Below are positions 52,681 through 62,552 of a stretch of 64,000 nucleotides of DNA, one piece after another. Positions within the stretch are counted from its first letter, which is position 1; the number at the start of each line of letters is the position of its first letter. Below the pieces are notes generated by a model. The model was given only the letters and a program-made list of their open reading frames with translations. It searched no databases and had not been told where the DNA came from. The translations under genes were made by a program, and so were the position numbers. This stretch comes from Hyphomicrobium sp. 99 (GTDB lineage: Bacteria > Pseudomonadota > Alphaproteobacteria > Rhizobiales > Hyphomicrobiaceae): assembly GCF_000384335.2 (NCBI RefSeq), contig NZ_KQ031382.1:930001-994000 (forward strand), in the 5' to 3' direction.

Positions 52681-53152
52681 TGCGAGCGAAGCCGACAGAG
52701 AAATCATCACCACCCGCGTCTTCGATGCCCCGCGCGAACTCGTGTTCGAGGCATTCAGGGATCCTCATCACATCAGCAATTGGTGGGGGCCGAACGGCTT
52801 CACCACAACGACGTACGAGATGGACGTTCGACCCGGCGGCCAGTGGCTGTACACCATGCACGGGCCTGACGGCACGGATTACCCAAACCGAGTGCGCTAC
52901 ACTGAGGTGAAGGATCCCGAACTTCTCGCCTACGATCACGACGCCGGCGCTGAGAGGCCCGACTTCGAGCCCTTCAAAGTCTGGATCACGTTCGAAACTG
53001 AAAACCGCAAAACGCGTGTCACGCTCCGCCATCTCTTCGCGACGCGTGAACGACGCGACGAGATGGTGAAGTTCGGCGCCGTCGAGGGTGGGCAACAGAC
53101 GCTCGCGCGGCTGGATCTCTATCTCACTCAAAAAGAAGGCGCGACATCGTGA
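52658..53152 (+). CDS. SRPBCC/AHSA1-domain protein 1
   Basis: A 164-aa protein of the START-like SRPBCC fold: TTRVFDAPRELVFEAFRDPH and WWGPNGFTTTTYEMDVRPGG are typical of the AHSA1 group. The GTG start at 52658 lies inside the arsR 3' end. Such proteins bind hydrophobic ligands and are often co-encoded with an ArsR regulator. The exact ligand is unknown. It is a paralogue of the next gene. Confidence 0.88.
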   Translation: MDARNRSDASEADREIITTRVFDAPRELVFEAFRDPHHISNWWGPNGFTTTTYEMDVRPGGQWLYTMHGPDGTDYPNRVRYTEVKDPELLAYDHDAGAERPDFEPFKVWITFETENRKTRVTLRHLFATRERRDEMVKFGAVEGGQQTLARLDLYLTQKEGATS

Positions 53153-53673
53153 GCAAGGTCAGCGAAAACCGGCAGCCAAGGCCGTTCGTCATCTCGCGCA
53201 TTTTCGATGCACCGCGCGAACTCGTCTACAAAGTGTTCACCGATCCCCAGCACATGAAGCACTGGTGGGGACCGAAAGGCGTCGAGATCGTAAGCCCCAA
53301 GATGGATCTGCGTCCGGGTGGCATTTTCCACTACGGCATGCAGACGCCAGACGGCTCGACGATGTGGGGACGGTTCGTCTATCGCGAAATCTCAGCGCCC
53401 GAACGCATCGTGTTCGTCAATTCGTTTTCGGATGCGGAGGGCGGCGTCACGCGCCACCCGATGAGCCTCGATTGGCCGCTGGAGATGCTGTCGGTCTTCA
53501 CGTTCGAAGAACTCGACGACGGCCGGACGAAGCTAGCCGTTACCTTCACACCGCTGAACGCAAGCGATGAAGAAATCGCAGTCTTCGACAACAACCACCC
53601 GAGCATGACGCAGGGCTTCGGCGGGTCTTTCGAAAAGCTCGATGCCTATCTCGCAAGCATCCAGAAGCACTGA
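53149..53673 (+). CDS. SRPBCC/AHSA1-domain protein 2
   Basis: A 174-aa SRPBCC protein: VISRIFDAPRELVYKVFTDP and HWWGPKGVEIVSPKMDLRPG show it is a paralogue of the preceding gene. The GTG start overlaps the previous stop by 4 bases (GTGA), so translation is coupled. It ends the operon, 20 bases before a hairpin. Confidence 0.88.
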   Translation: MSKVSENRQPRPFVISRIFDAPRELVYKVFTDPQHMKHWWGPKGVEIVSPKMDLRPGGIFHYGMQTPDGSTMWGRFVYREISAPERIVFVNSFSDAEGGVTRHPMSLDWPLEMLSVFTFEELDDGRTKLAVTFTPLNASDEEIAVFDNNHPSMTQGFGGSFEKLDAYLASIQKH

Positions 53674-53693
53674 TGTTGCGAACGAATGCGAAG

Positions 53694-53733
53694 ATCCCTG
53701 TCATCCCTCGGCGACCACCGGGATGACAGGGAT
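53694..53733. terminator. Bidirectional terminator between SRPBCC operon and peroxidase
   Basis: ATCCCTGTCATCCCTCGG (53694-53711) pairs nearly perfectly with CCGGGATGACAGGGAT (53718-53733) around CGACCA. The genes on either side are convergent. Confidence 0.7.
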
Positions 53734-53747
53734 ATCGCATATTATTG

Positions 53748-54743
53748 TTATGGCGCTTGCCGGCGCGAGAACGATACGGCGTAGGCCTGCGACCGCATCG
53801 GGAAGATCTTGTCGTTCGCCGGGCCTTCGACGCCGTCGACGACGTTCGTCGGATCGAAGATCGCCTCATCGCACGTCTTCGGATCTTCGAAGTCGGTGAT
53901 CGAGATCGTTCCGAGAGTGACGGACTTCCGCTTATCTTCCGGCCAGAGCGCGGTCGGATCGTCGAGCGGATCGCCGTCCTCACCGAGGATCGCCGTCAGC
54001 GTGAACTGAGCCGGTCCCTTGGCTAAGCGGTCCTTGAGTTCGGGCCTGTAGAAGTCGGGGTCCTTCTTCTTTGCCTCGTCATCCGAGATGCTGGCTTCGC
54101 CGCCGACCGGCAGCGCCTTGTATTTGAAGATCTGCTTCTTGCCTTCCGCGTTCGTGAACGTGAAGGCGTGAACGCCCCAATAATTGACGGTCCCGTAGCT
54201 TGCCGGAACCGGCCGCGCGGTGAGCCACTCCTTCTGCCGCGTAGAGTTCGGATTGTCCTTGAAGTAGGCGCCAATCTTCTCCTTGTCTTTCGTCGCGACG
54301 GTCGTCAGCAGTTTCAAGAATTGATCCGGATCTTTCGCGACAAATACGGGCGCCGAGATCAAAAGCAGGTCCGTATTGTTGCCCTTGCCGAGATCGAAGT
54401 GCAGCGCTATCCCGCGCACGTTGTCTTTCTGCGCGTTCGGCGCATCGGGATTGCCACCGCCCATTGAGAAGCGCCCGACGACGCCGACCGGCGTTTTCGA
54501 ATTGAAATGCGGCGCCTTCGTCAGGCTCGCCGCTTCCGTCGACGGCACGAAGTTGCCCTTGACGCAGATCCCGTGGGTGTGGGCCGCCCGGACGCCGGGG
54601 TGCTTGCCGAAGACGGCATTGAGCGCATTGACGAGACTTTCCGCGTCGGCCTCGGCATGCGCACGAGCTATCGGAATACTGATAACCGCCGCTGCGCAGA
54701 GGGCGGCAATGAGCCGGTTGGAAACGATCAAGAGACACTCCAT
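53748..54743 (-). CDS. Periplasmic catalase-related peroxidase (SrpA-like)
   Basis: A 331-aa protein with a signal peptide (cleavage near AHAEA). The heme-catalase core is recognisable: VRAAHTHGICVKGNF (catalytic His) and FSMGGGNPDAPNAQKDN near the haem pocket, with the C-terminal proximal region MRSQAYAVSFSRR. It is shorter than true catalases, as in the catalase-related peroxidase class. It may remove peroxides in the periplasm. The distal His context (AAHTHG) differs a little from the usual HAKG; activity is inferred. Confidence 0.85.
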   Translation of the reverse strand: MECLLIVSNRLIAALCAAAVISIPIARAHAEADAESLVNALNAVFGKHPGVRAAHTHGICVKGNFVPSTEAASLTKAPHFNSKTPVGVVGRFSMGGGNPDAPNAQKDNVRGIALHFDLGKGNNTDLLLISAPVFVAKDPDQFLKLLTTVATKDKEKIGAYFKDNPNSTRQKEWLTARPVPASYGTVNYWGVHAFTFTNAEGKKQIFKYKALPVGGEASISDDEAKKKDPDFYRPELKDRLAKGPAQFTLTAILGEDGDPLDDPTALWPEDKRKSVTLGTISITDFEDPKTCDEAIFDPTNVVDGVEGPANDKIFPMRSQAYAVSFSRRQAP

Positions 54744-55043
54744 TGCAAGATTTTTCTAGACCGCACGGACATACGTCGAAGCACGCTACTGTGTTACAAT
54801 TTTTATAAATTTCGAAAGTCGAAATCGTTATAACGAAATACGAGGGGAAGGACGTCCAAGGCTATTAAGGCATATTCCCTCTTCAGACGATATGACAATA
54901 TCCGAAGTGAGCCAAGGTGACGGGCGGCTAAAGCATAACGTGGTCGTTGCGGGCGCAGGATGCAGCTAAACGGGTCCCACGAAAAAAAACCGCCGAGGGG
55001 CTACCCCGGCGGTTTCCACTTCGATTGATACTTCAGCGGACGG
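54744..55043. other. Gap upstream of the peroxidase gene, no gene recognised
   Basis: About 300 bases. It carries the peroxidase promoter on the minus strand, an AT-rich stretch at 54790-54840 and, at the right end, the terminator of the DUF1236 gene. Confidence 0.45.
54987..55015 (-). terminator. Terminator of the DUF1236 gene
   Basis: AAACCGCCG/CGGCGGTTT with a short interior GGGG-CTA-CCCC hairpin; on the minus strand a run of T follows. Confidence 0.88.
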
Positions 55044-55811
55044 TTACGCGACGACGATGATGTCGACGACTTCCAGCGTATCGGGATCAACGATCGCGAC
55101 GTGGCTCTCGTCGATCATGAAATATTCATAGTCGCGATATTCCGGAACGATGGCGATGATGTCCGACGGCACCGTGTAAATGCGCACCGACCTCGGGATC
55201 CTGACGCCGACATTCACGGAGACGCCGATGTCATGTGCAGGCGCCACGCGATGGCTGGCGAAGGCAGATCGAACACGTGTCTTCTGTTCTGAACTGATGC
55301 TAGTGATGGATCCCTTCGGACCGGCTTTACCTTCGGCGCCTTCGCTCTTACCCGTCGAGGCCCTGTCGCGGTCGTTGTACTCATTCCGCTCTGCGCGGTC
55401 TGAAGACTTGGCTTTGGCGTTAGGATCTTCGTCCTTCGCCTGACGGTCCTTGACTTGATCGCGATCGCTGGCCTGCTTGTCTTTGTTCTTCAACTGATGG
55501 TCGTTATCGTTGGCCTGCTGCTTCGAGTGATCGCGAGACCTTTCGTCGGACGCCGAATTTTCTTTTGCCGACCCGGGCCCATTATCCCGCGCGCCGCGCT
55601 CTTCCTTCAGCGAGCCGCCGGATTCCCGCGACGGACCACCGGACTCTTTCGACGGACCGGCGCCTTTTTCCATCGATGAACCGCCGGAACGTTCCATCGC
55701 GGCGCCACCGCCGGCCCCTGCCGACGATGGACCCGCGCCGTTGTTCGGATCGGCGAATGCACATGTAGATCCGGCAACAAGTGCCAGGGCAGCAATCGAA
55801 TATCTCAACAT
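55044..55811 (-). CDS. Exported DUF1236 protein with low-complexity region
   Basis: A 255-aa protein with a signal peptide (cleavage near AFA). Residues 25-170 are a low-complexity Gly/Ser/Lys/Asp/Glu-rich stretch. Residues 175-255 match DUF1236 (RIYTVPSDIIAIVPEYRDYE and VAIVDPDTLEVVDIIVV), common in Hyphomicrobiales. Roles are not known. A strong terminator follows. The next gene is divergent, 293 bases away; that gap (55812-56104) is AT-rich and shows no other gene. Confidence 0.83.
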   Translation of the reverse strand: MLRYSIAALALVAGSTCAFADPNNGAGPSSAGAGGGAAMERSGGSSMEKGAGPSKESGGPSRESGGSLKEERGARDNGPGSAKENSASDERSRDHSKQQANDNDHQLKNKDKQASDRDQVKDRQAKDEDPNAKAKSSDRAERNEYNDRDRASTGKSEGAEGKAGPKGSITSISSEQKTRVRSAFASHRVAPAHDIGVSVNVGVRIPRSVRIYTVPSDIIAIVPEYRDYEYFMIDESHVAIVDPDTLEVVDIIVVA

Positions 55812-56104
55812 TATCGAGTCTCTCCTGTGTTGACTTCACGTTTGGGGTTAATCGCGACTGCCCCCGCGATTGAGTGGTCAACGTGTGAACGGGCGTGCCG
55901 TTCCGGCCCTGCCGACGCGCCCTGAAAAAGGAAGAGATCGGCTTGGAAAAGCGAGACCTATTGCGCCGCGAAATACTGCACCGCACAAGAATTGGATAAA
56001 AAAAACAGGCTTCAAATAATGGAGCGTAATTAGAACTCTTCTTGTGCCGGGCGGGTTCTCAACATACGATTCTGAGTATTCGAGGTATTCAAACGGTGAC
56101 TGCA

Positions 56105-56410
56105 ATGACAGACACTGCAACAACTACCCGTCCAACAGATACCGCAGCTCCAACGCGCGACCTGACGAAGGCCGAGGTCGACCGCTTCCTGTTCGGGAAA
56201 CACATTACCAGTTGTCCCGTCTGCGGACGTTTTCGCTCTAATTGCGACGTCGATATTCACATGTTGACGTGCGAGCGGAAGTCTTCGTCGAGCAACGCGC
56301 CGGTCAATGTGCTGATGATCGTCTGTCAGAACTGCGGCGCAATTCAATTTCACGATCGCACCGTCATCGCCCGTTGGCTGGATTGTCAGCACAAGGTCTG
56401 GGTGAAATAG
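56105..56410 (+). CDS. Small zinc-ribbon-like protein of unknown function
   Basis: A 101-aa protein with the Cys pairs CPVC and CQNC 54 residues apart, plus further Cys in FRSNCDVDIHMLTCERK, suggesting a zinc-binding fold. The N-terminal 30 residues are Thr-rich and disordered. ATG 56105 is chosen; the 21 codons before it are not obviously coding. The function is unknown. A perfect 11-bp hairpin around the stop codon separates it from the convergent phaZ gene. Confidence 0.65.
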   Translation: MTDTATTTRPTDTAAPTRDLTKAEVDRFLFGKHITSCPVCGRFRSNCDVDIHMLTCERKSSSSNAPVNVLMIVCQNCGAIQFHDRTVIARWLDCQHKVWVK

Positions 56411-56432
56411 CGAAACCGGACTTCGCTATTTC
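56404..56432. terminator. Hairpin at the end of the zinc-ribbon gene
   Basis: GAAATAGCGAA (56404-56414) pairs perfectly with TTCGCTATTTC (56422-56432). The stop codon TAG is in the left arm. No T tract; probably a bidirectional barrier to phaZ. Confidence 0.6.
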
Positions 56433-56460
56433 GTGTAATGGGCCGCAATCGCCGCGGCGG

Positions 56461-57675
56461 CTATTCCATGGATAGAACGAAGTTCCGCACGACGGGATAG
56501 ATCTCCGTCTCCCACCGCTTGCCGTTGAACGTGCCGTAGTGCCCGACGTTGGCCTGCAGGTGATGACGCTTGAGATGCGGCCGTAGCGATTGGCAGAGAT
56601 CGTGCGCCGCCGCCGTTTGACCGAGCGCGCAAATATCGTCTCGCCCGCCCTCGACTGTCAGCAACGCAGTCTTGAGAATCTTGCCGGGATCGACCTTGCG
56701 GCCGTGATAGGTGAAATTTCCGGTCGCTAGATCTGCCCGCTGAAAAATCCGGTCGATCGTCTCGATATAGAATTCCTCGGTGAGATCGAGCACCGCGAAA
56801 TATTCGTCATAGAACGTCTTGATCTTCTCCGCCTCGGCGAATTCGCCGTGCACGAGATGATCGTAGAGCTTCTGGTGTTGCGCGCGATGACGGTCGATGT
56901 TCATCGCGAGAAAGCTGAAGAGCTGAATGAAGCCCGGATAGACGCGGCGGCCAGCCCCTTTGTAGCGGCCCGGAACGCGCGCCGTCACATTCGACTTGAA
57001 CCAGGAGATCGATTTTTCCATCGCGAGCTTGTTGACGGCAGTCGGGCTCTCGCGTGTGTCGATGGGTCCGGCCATCAGCGTCATCGAGCGCGGCGTCGCC
57101 GGATGCTTGTCTTCCGACATGATCGCGACGGCGGCGAGCGCCTGCACGCAGGGCTGACAGACCGCGAGCAGATGCGCACCCGGACCGATCTCTTCGAGGA
57201 AGCGGATGATATAGTCGACATGCTCGTCGACGCCGAAGCGGCCGGCTTCGAGCGGCACGTCGCGAGCGTTCGCCCAATCGGTGATGTAGACGTCGTGATC
57301 GCGAAGCAGCGTCGCGCAGGTCTTGGCAAGCAGTGTCGCGAAATGTCCCGATAGCGGCGCGATCACGAGAACTTTCGGCTGCGCAGTGTCGACATCCTTG
57401 CGGAAGTGCAGAAGGTTACCGAACGGCAGGTTGAGGGCCACTTCCTCGATGACGGGCACATCACGGTTTCCGACGCGAACGGAGGAAATGCCGAAGTCGG
57501 GTCGTGAATGCGTAAGCTGGAACCGCGAGATCATCTCGAATCCAGCCGCCAGATGATGCCTCAAAGTATCGACAGTCGGCGACACTCGGTGCTCGATGGC
57601 AGCCTTGGAATGCCGGGCTGCCTCTCGAAAGGGCGCCCAAAGGTCATCCTGGAACTGGTAAGCTTGGTAAAGCAT
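56461..57675 (-). CDS. phaZ: Intracellular polyhydroxyalkanoate depolymerase, second copy
   Basis: A 404-aa depolymerase, paralogue of 14047-15432. The nucleophile Cys is in AVCQPCVQAL, the Asp in VEGGRDDICALG and the His in ANVGHYGTFNG. Without the C-terminal tail of the other copy it has the usual family length. Start ATG 57675 (MLYQAYQFQDDLW) with GGAGGGG somewhat far upstream; a TTG at 57699 would be closer. Two depolymerases suggest substrate or condition specialisation, which the sequence cannot show. Confidence 0.9.
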   Translation of the reverse strand: MLYQAYQFQDDLWAPFREAARHSKAAIEHRVSPTVDTLRHHLAAGFEMISRFQLTHSRPDFGISSVRVGNRDVPVIEEVALNLPFGNLLHFRKDVDTAQPKVLVIAPLSGHFATLLAKTCATLLRDHDVYITDWANARDVPLEAGRFGVDEHVDYIIRFLEEIGPGAHLLAVCQPCVQALAAVAIMSEDKHPATPRSMTLMAGPIDTRESPTAVNKLAMEKSISWFKSNVTARVPGRYKGAGRRVYPGFIQLFSFLAMNIDRHRAQHQKLYDHLVHGEFAEAEKIKTFYDEYFAVLDLTEEFYIETIDRIFQRADLATGNFTYHGRKVDPGKILKTALLTVEGGRDDICALGQTAAAHDLCQSLRPHLKRHHLQANVGHYGTFNGKRWETEIYPVVRNFVLSME

Positions 57676-57804
57676 CGTGCTGACGTTTCCCCTCCGCAAG
57701 GGCGCAAAAAACCCATGCGACGGAAAAACTTAGTGCATATTCTGCTGCGCTGCGAGAGGATTGTCGCCGCACGTAAACGGCGGAAGAATGGAGTGGCTTC
57801 GTCG

Positions 57805-58461
57805 ATGTCGAAAGCAACGTTGACGATCTCGTCCAAGAACTACTCGTCCTGGTCGCTCCGCGGCTGGTTGCTTTGTCGCATGGCCGGGCTCGATTTCGAT
57901 GAGCAGCCTATTGCGACGGACGATGCCGAAGCACGGCAGGAGCTATTATTGCTCTCGCCCTCGGTGCGCGTGCCACGGCTGACCCACGGCAACGTAACGG
58001 TTTGGGACACGCTCGCCATTGCCGAATACCTGCGCGAGATCGCCCCGAACGCCGGTCTGCTTCCCGAAGATCAGATCGCACGCGCCCATTGCCGCGCTGT
58101 GTCGGGTGAAATGCACTCCGGGTTCTACAACCTGCGCTCGGCTCTGCCGATGAACCTCAAGGCGCGCCACGCCTCCTTCAAGATTTTTTCGGGCGCGCGT
58201 CCGGATGTTGAGCGCATCAAAACCATTTGGACGGAGTGCCTTGAGAAGTACGGCGGGCCGTATCTCTTCGGAGCGAAGCCGACGGTCGCCGATGCGATGT
58301 ACGCGCCGGTCTGCACCCGCTTTCGCACGTATGCCGTATCGCTTGAGCCGGCGCTCCAGGCCTACTGCGAAACGATCTTCCACTGGTCGCTGATGCAGGA
58401 GTGGACGCAAGGCGCCCTCATCGAGCCGGACGAGATCGTTGAGCTCGAGGTCGAGTTCTGA
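57805..58461 (+). CDS. Glutathione S-transferase
   Basis: A 218-aa GST. The N-terminal thioredoxin-like domain starts TLTISSKNYSSWSLRGWLL, with the active Ser in SSWS, and the C-terminal helical domain shows KPTVADAMYAPVCTRFRTY. It conjugates or transfers glutathione in detoxification or in a dehalogenase-like role. The start at ATG 57805 is chosen because the family N terminus begins there; the preceding 99 open codons read like the reverse of phaZ. Confidence 0.88.
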   Translation: MSKATLTISSKNYSSWSLRGWLLCRMAGLDFDEQPIATDDAEARQELLLLSPSVRVPRLTHGNVTVWDTLAIAEYLREIAPNAGLLPEDQIARAHCRAVSGEMHSGFYNLRSALPMNLKARHASFKIFSGARPDVERIKTIWTECLEKYGGPYLFGAKPTVADAMYAPVCTRFRTYAVSLEPALQAYCETIFHWSLMQEWTQGALIEPDEIVELEVEF

Positions 58462-58647
58462 CTTCGGATCGAGTTGAGATCGCGCCATGCCGCCATCCAT
58501 AGTTGTAGTCGGCGATAGAATTGAAATCTCTGCAGCCAGCGATATCGTGCCCGCGGTTTTTTCGCTGAAGCGGATGAACGTCGTTCGCTTCTATCGACCG
58601 GGGGAAATAGGAAATGTCGTTTCTTATGGCGCGCGCAGTGAACGCGC

Positions 58648-60609
58648 TTGTCTGATTTCGCGTCGCATAAGGGCGTTGCCTATCGCAGCGATCTCGACGG
58701 TCTCAGGGGCATCGCGGTAGCAGCCGTCGTGGCCTATCACTTCGGATTCCCTTACGCATCGGGAGGCTTCGTCGGCGTCGACATCTTCTTCGTATTATCC
58801 GGCTTTCTGATCACGTCCATCATCGCCGCGGAATTGGAAGCCGGCACCTTCAGCATCGCGAATTTCTACGACCGGAGAGTTCGCAGGATTGTGCCCGCGC
58901 TCGTTTTCGTTTGCGCCTGTACGACTGCACTGGCACTTTTTCTTCTGTTCCCCCGAGAATTGATACGGTTTGCGTCGAGCCTGATCGCGACGGCGTTATC
59001 CGCCAGCAATTTCTGGTGCCTGTTCCATTCAGGTTACTTTGATCCGTCGGCTGAACGTCAGCCCCTCTTTCATACGTGGAGCCTCGGCGTCGAAGAACAA
59101 TTCTATATTGTCTTTCCGTTGCTCTTGATGGCCGCATTCAAATGGCGAAGAAACCGCCTCGGGTTGATCATCTGGGGCCTATTTGCGGTCTCGTTGCTCT
59201 TGAGCGTTCTGATGCTCGAGCGAAACCCGAAAAGCACGTTCTTTCTCCTGCACACGCGGGCCTGGGAACTGCTGACCGGAAGCATCATCGCGTTGGGCCT
59301 CATCCCGAGGCCGGCCTCTCGACTAGAGCGTGATGCGGCCGGTGCGCTCGGGCTACTGGCTATCGCGATTGCTGTTTTCAGCTTCACGTCGAAAACACCC
59401 TTTCCCGGATTGGCCGCGCTGCTGCCGTGCGCAGGAGCCGCGCTCGTCATCTGGGGAGGCCAAGGCGGGAAGGAGAATACGCCCGCGCGATTTCTCACGG
59501 CTCGCCCGCTCGTCTTTCTCGGGCTGATTTCCTACAGTCTCTATCTATGGCATTGGCCGCTGATCGTATTCGCGAACCTGTTCAGCATCGAGCCCTTGAC
59601 TGGGTTTCAAAAGACCGCCGTTGCCGGAACCTCGATAGCATTGGCAGCTCTCACGTGGCGCTTCATCGAGCTGCCATTCAGACGGAGAGGCGTGGGCGGC
59701 TTCACGCGACCGGCGATACTTTGGAGCGGCGGCCTCAGTCTTGGAAGTTTGGCTGCAGTCTCGCTCATCCTAATTTCATTGCACGGCGTCCCCAGCCGGT
59801 TTCCGCAGCAGGTTCTCGACCTCGCCGGCGCCGAAAGCGACTCGAGCCCATTTCGCGAGAAGTGCCATTTCGGTGGAGCGCTCAAACGCACCTACGACGA
59901 TACCTGCGTCCTCGGCGGCAATGTCGATCCCAAGATCATTGTCTACTCCGATAGCCACGGAGCCGAGTTCAGCGCCGCGCTTGGTTCGCTCGCAAAAGAG
60001 CGGAACGAAAGCGTTCGCCAGATTACGGCATCGGCTTGCCCGCCAGCCGCAAATTACTCCTTAGACCATGGAACGCGATGCGGTGACTACAACGCGGCAA
60101 TGCTGGCGAGACTGATCTCCATTCCACCGTCCACCATCTTGCTCGCAGCAAATTCCATGAGCTGGTCGATGTTCCAGCCCGACCAATATTGGAAGGGGCT
60201 GCAAACAACGCTCGCGGAACTCCACCACGCTGGCCACCGATTGATCGTATTGGGTGCCGTCCCCCCTTTGCCAAACCACAAGCCGGCTCACCAGGCGCTT
60301 AGCAGATGGGCGTGGCTCGGGAACGATCCGGTCAACTTCACATTCGCGCCGGATGCCGAACGGTTGCGCGATGTGAATGAGAAGCTGAAAGACCTCGCCG
60401 CAGAGGTGAACGCAACGTTCGTGCCCGTATCTGCGGCCTTCTGTAAGGACGGGCGCTGCAGCGCTTACCTCGAGGAAGCCGTGCTCTATTTCGACGATAA
60501 TCATCTGTCGCTGCGGGGAGCCGGCATCCTCGCAAAAAAATTGCTGGTGCCGCTCCTCTGGCCGGAAGCCAGCGCTTCTATCTTCGCTGGCACCCAGTCC
60601 CCGCCGTAG
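58648..60609 (+). CDS. Acyltransferase-3/SGNH membrane protein (OafA-like)
   Basis: A 653-aa protein. About eleven hydrophobic segments form the acyltransferase-3 domain (YRSDLDGLRGIAVAAVVAYH, GFVGVDIFFVLSGFLIT). The C-terminal periplasmic SGNH domain (about residues 400-650) has VYSDSHGAEF and the Asp-His pair in FDDNHLSLRG. Such proteins O-acetylate cell-surface glycans. The start codon is uncertain: TTG 58648 gives a natural N terminus MSDFASHKG but no clear ribosome site. No polysaccharide locus is adjacent. Confidence 0.88.
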   Translation: MSDFASHKGVAYRSDLDGLRGIAVAAVVAYHFGFPYASGGFVGVDIFFVLSGFLITSIIAAELEAGTFSIANFYDRRVRRIVPALVFVCACTTALALFLLFPRELIRFASSLIATALSASNFWCLFHSGYFDPSAERQPLFHTWSLGVEEQFYIVFPLLLMAAFKWRRNRLGLIIWGLFAVSLLLSVLMLERNPKSTFFLLHTRAWELLTGSIIALGLIPRPASRLERDAAGALGLLAIAIAVFSFTSKTPFPGLAALLPCAGAALVIWGGQGGKENTPARFLTARPLVFLGLISYSLYLWHWPLIVFANLFSIEPLTGFQKTAVAGTSIALAALTWRFIELPFRRRGVGGFTRPAILWSGGLSLGSLAAVSLILISLHGVPSRFPQQVLDLAGAESDSSPFREKCHFGGALKRTYDDTCVLGGNVDPKIIVYSDSHGAEFSAALGSLAKERNESVRQITASACPPAANYSLDHGTRCGDYNAAMLARLISIPPSTILLAANSMSWSMFQPDQYWKGLQTTLAELHHAGHRLIVLGAVPPLPNHKPAHQALSRWAWLGNDPVNFTFAPDAERLRDVNEKLKDLAAEVNATFVPVSAAFCKDGRCSAYLEEAVLYFDDNHLSLRGAGILAKKLLVPLLWPEASASIFAGTQSPP

Positions 60610-60621
60610 CAGAAGCGCCCG

Positions 60622-62247
60622 TTACGCCTCTTTCGCCAGCTCGCGCAGCTTGAACTTCTGGATCTTGCCGGTCGATGTCTTCGGCACTTCCGAGAAGACG
60701 ATGTGCCGGGGCACCTTGTAGCGCGCGAGGCCCGCGCGGCACCATTCCAGGATCTCATCGGCCGTAGCCGAGCTTCCCGGACGCAGCTCGATGAAGGCGC
60801 ACGGCGTCTCGCCCCACTTCTCATCGGGCTTCGCGACGACTGCGCAGAAAGCGACGGAGGGATGCTTGTAGAGCACTTCCTCGACCTCGATCGACGAGAT
60901 GTTTTCGCCGCCCGAGATGATGATGTCCTTTGAACGGTCCTTGAGCTGAATGTAGCCGTCGGGGTGCAGGACGCCGAGGTCGCCCGAATGGAACCATCCG
61001 CCTGCGAACGCTTCGTCCGTCGCCTTCGCGTTCTTGAGATAGCCCTTCATCACGATGTTGCCGCGGAACATGACCTCGCCCAGCGTCTCGCCGTCGGCCG
61101 GAACTTCCTGCATCGTCTCGGCATCGAGCACGGTGAGGCCTTCGAGCGCGACGTAGCGGATGCCCTGGCGGATGCGTTTAGCGCCACGTTCAAGCGGCGG
61201 CAGGTCGTCCCACGAGGAGTCCCACTCGTTGATCGTGGCCGGGCCGTAGGTCTCGGTCAGACCGTAAAGATGCGTCAGCTCGAAACCGGCATCCGCCATC
61301 GCTGCCATGACCGACGCCGGAGGCGGCGCCGCGGCATGGTTGAACGCCACGACATGTCCGATGTTTTTCTTCTCCTCGTCCGTCGCGTTGAGAAGCGTGG
61401 ACATGACGATCGGCGCGCCGGACAGGTGCGAGACCTTATGCTCGACGATGGAGTCATACATCGCCTTGGCGCGCACCCACCGGAGGCACACATGCGTGCC
61501 TTGAACCATCGTCACGGTCCAGGGGAAGCACCAGCCGTTGCAATGGAACATCGGCAGCGTCCAGAGGTACACGGGAAAGCGCGTCATGCCGGTTGAAATG
61601 GTGTTCGCGTAGCACATCAGCGCCGCGCCCCGGTGATGATAGACGACGCCCTTCGGATTGCCTGTCGTGCCCGAAGTGTAGTTGAGCGAGATCGCCTCCC
61701 ACTCGTCTGCCGGCCACCGCCATTCGAAATTCGGATCACCCTGGGCGACGAACGCTTCGTAATCCTCTGACGACAGCGCCTCGCCCGTCTGCGGAAATTC
61801 GAGATCGTTGTAGTCGATGATGATCGGCTTCACCGTCGCGAGTTCGAGGGCGGCCTTTATGACCGGCGAGAATTCGCGGTCCGTGATGAGGAGTTTCGTG
61901 CCGGCGTGATCGAACTGGAACGCGATGATCGCCGGATCCAGCCGCGTGTTGATCGAGTGAAGAACGGCGCCGACCATCGGCACGCCGAAGTGGGCTTCGA
62001 GCATCGGCGGCGTGTTGGCGAGCATCACCGACACCGTATCGCCGACGCCAATGCCGCGCGCGGCGAGGGACGAGGCGAGCTGACGGCAGCGCGCGTAGAA
62101 TTCTGCGTAGGTTAACCGCGCATTGCCGTGAATGATGGCGGTGTGGTTCGGAGCCGCGACCGCCGTCCTGGAGAGGAACGATAGGGGCGTTAGCGGTTGA
62201 TAGTTCGCTGCGTTCTTATCGAGATGCTGCTCAAATGGGTTCGTCAC
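60622..62247 (-). CDS. AMP-forming acyl-CoA synthetase
   Basis: A 541-aa ANL-superfamily enzyme. The ATP-binding motif is YTSGTTGNPKG, the adenylate motif YGLTETYGP and the hinge/C-terminal motif GWFHSGDLGVLHPDGYIQLK. The catalytic Lys is in STGKIQKFKL. The overall look, with the conserved region LPMFHCNGWCFPWT, resembles acyl-CoA synthetases similar to FadD3/medium-chain or DMSP-type enzymes; the substrate is inferred at best. I use GTG 62247; 35 codons upstream are unconserved. It ends convergent to the acyltransferase gene, 12 bases away. Confidence 0.9.
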   Translation of the reverse strand: MTNPFEQHLDKNAANYQPLTPLSFLSRTAVAAPNHTAIIHGNARLTYAEFYARCRQLASSLAARGIGVGDTVSVMLANTPPMLEAHFGVPMVGAVLHSINTRLDPAIIAFQFDHAGTKLLITDREFSPVIKAALELATVKPIIIDYNDLEFPQTGEALSSEDYEAFVAQGDPNFEWRWPADEWEAISLNYTSGTTGNPKGVVYHHRGAALMCYANTISTGMTRFPVYLWTLPMFHCNGWCFPWTVTMVQGTHVCLRWVRAKAMYDSIVEHKVSHLSGAPIVMSTLLNATDEEKKNIGHVVAFNHAAAPPPASVMAAMADAGFELTHLYGLTETYGPATINEWDSSWDDLPPLERGAKRIRQGIRYVALEGLTVLDAETMQEVPADGETLGEVMFRGNIVMKGYLKNAKATDEAFAGGWFHSGDLGVLHPDGYIQLKDRSKDIIISGGENISSIEVEEVLYKHPSVAFCAVVAKPDEKWGETPCAFIELRPGSSATADEILEWCRAGLARYKVPRHIVFSEVPKTSTGKIQKFKLRELAKEA

Positions 62248-62552
62248 GATTAGTGCCCCGGGTTCCTGCCTAGCTCCAAGCTTTCGACGGGCGAAAGCGT
62301 TTTTTATTGCGATTGACGCTAGCGAAACCAGAAACGGCCGACAATGCCGCATTTGAGACCGAGACCGCCCTCAGCGGTCAAGTTTCGAGCGGGCCATTTC
62401 GGCAGACGCCGGGGGCCAAAAAATCAGAACAAAAGCCCGCGTGCAGGAAGCAGGGGCAGACTTGATCCACGTCATGTCTAAAAAACATATATTGATGTAT
62501 AAAACATCATATGTTAGCTTTTTTGCATGGCTAATCGCGGGAAGGACAGCGC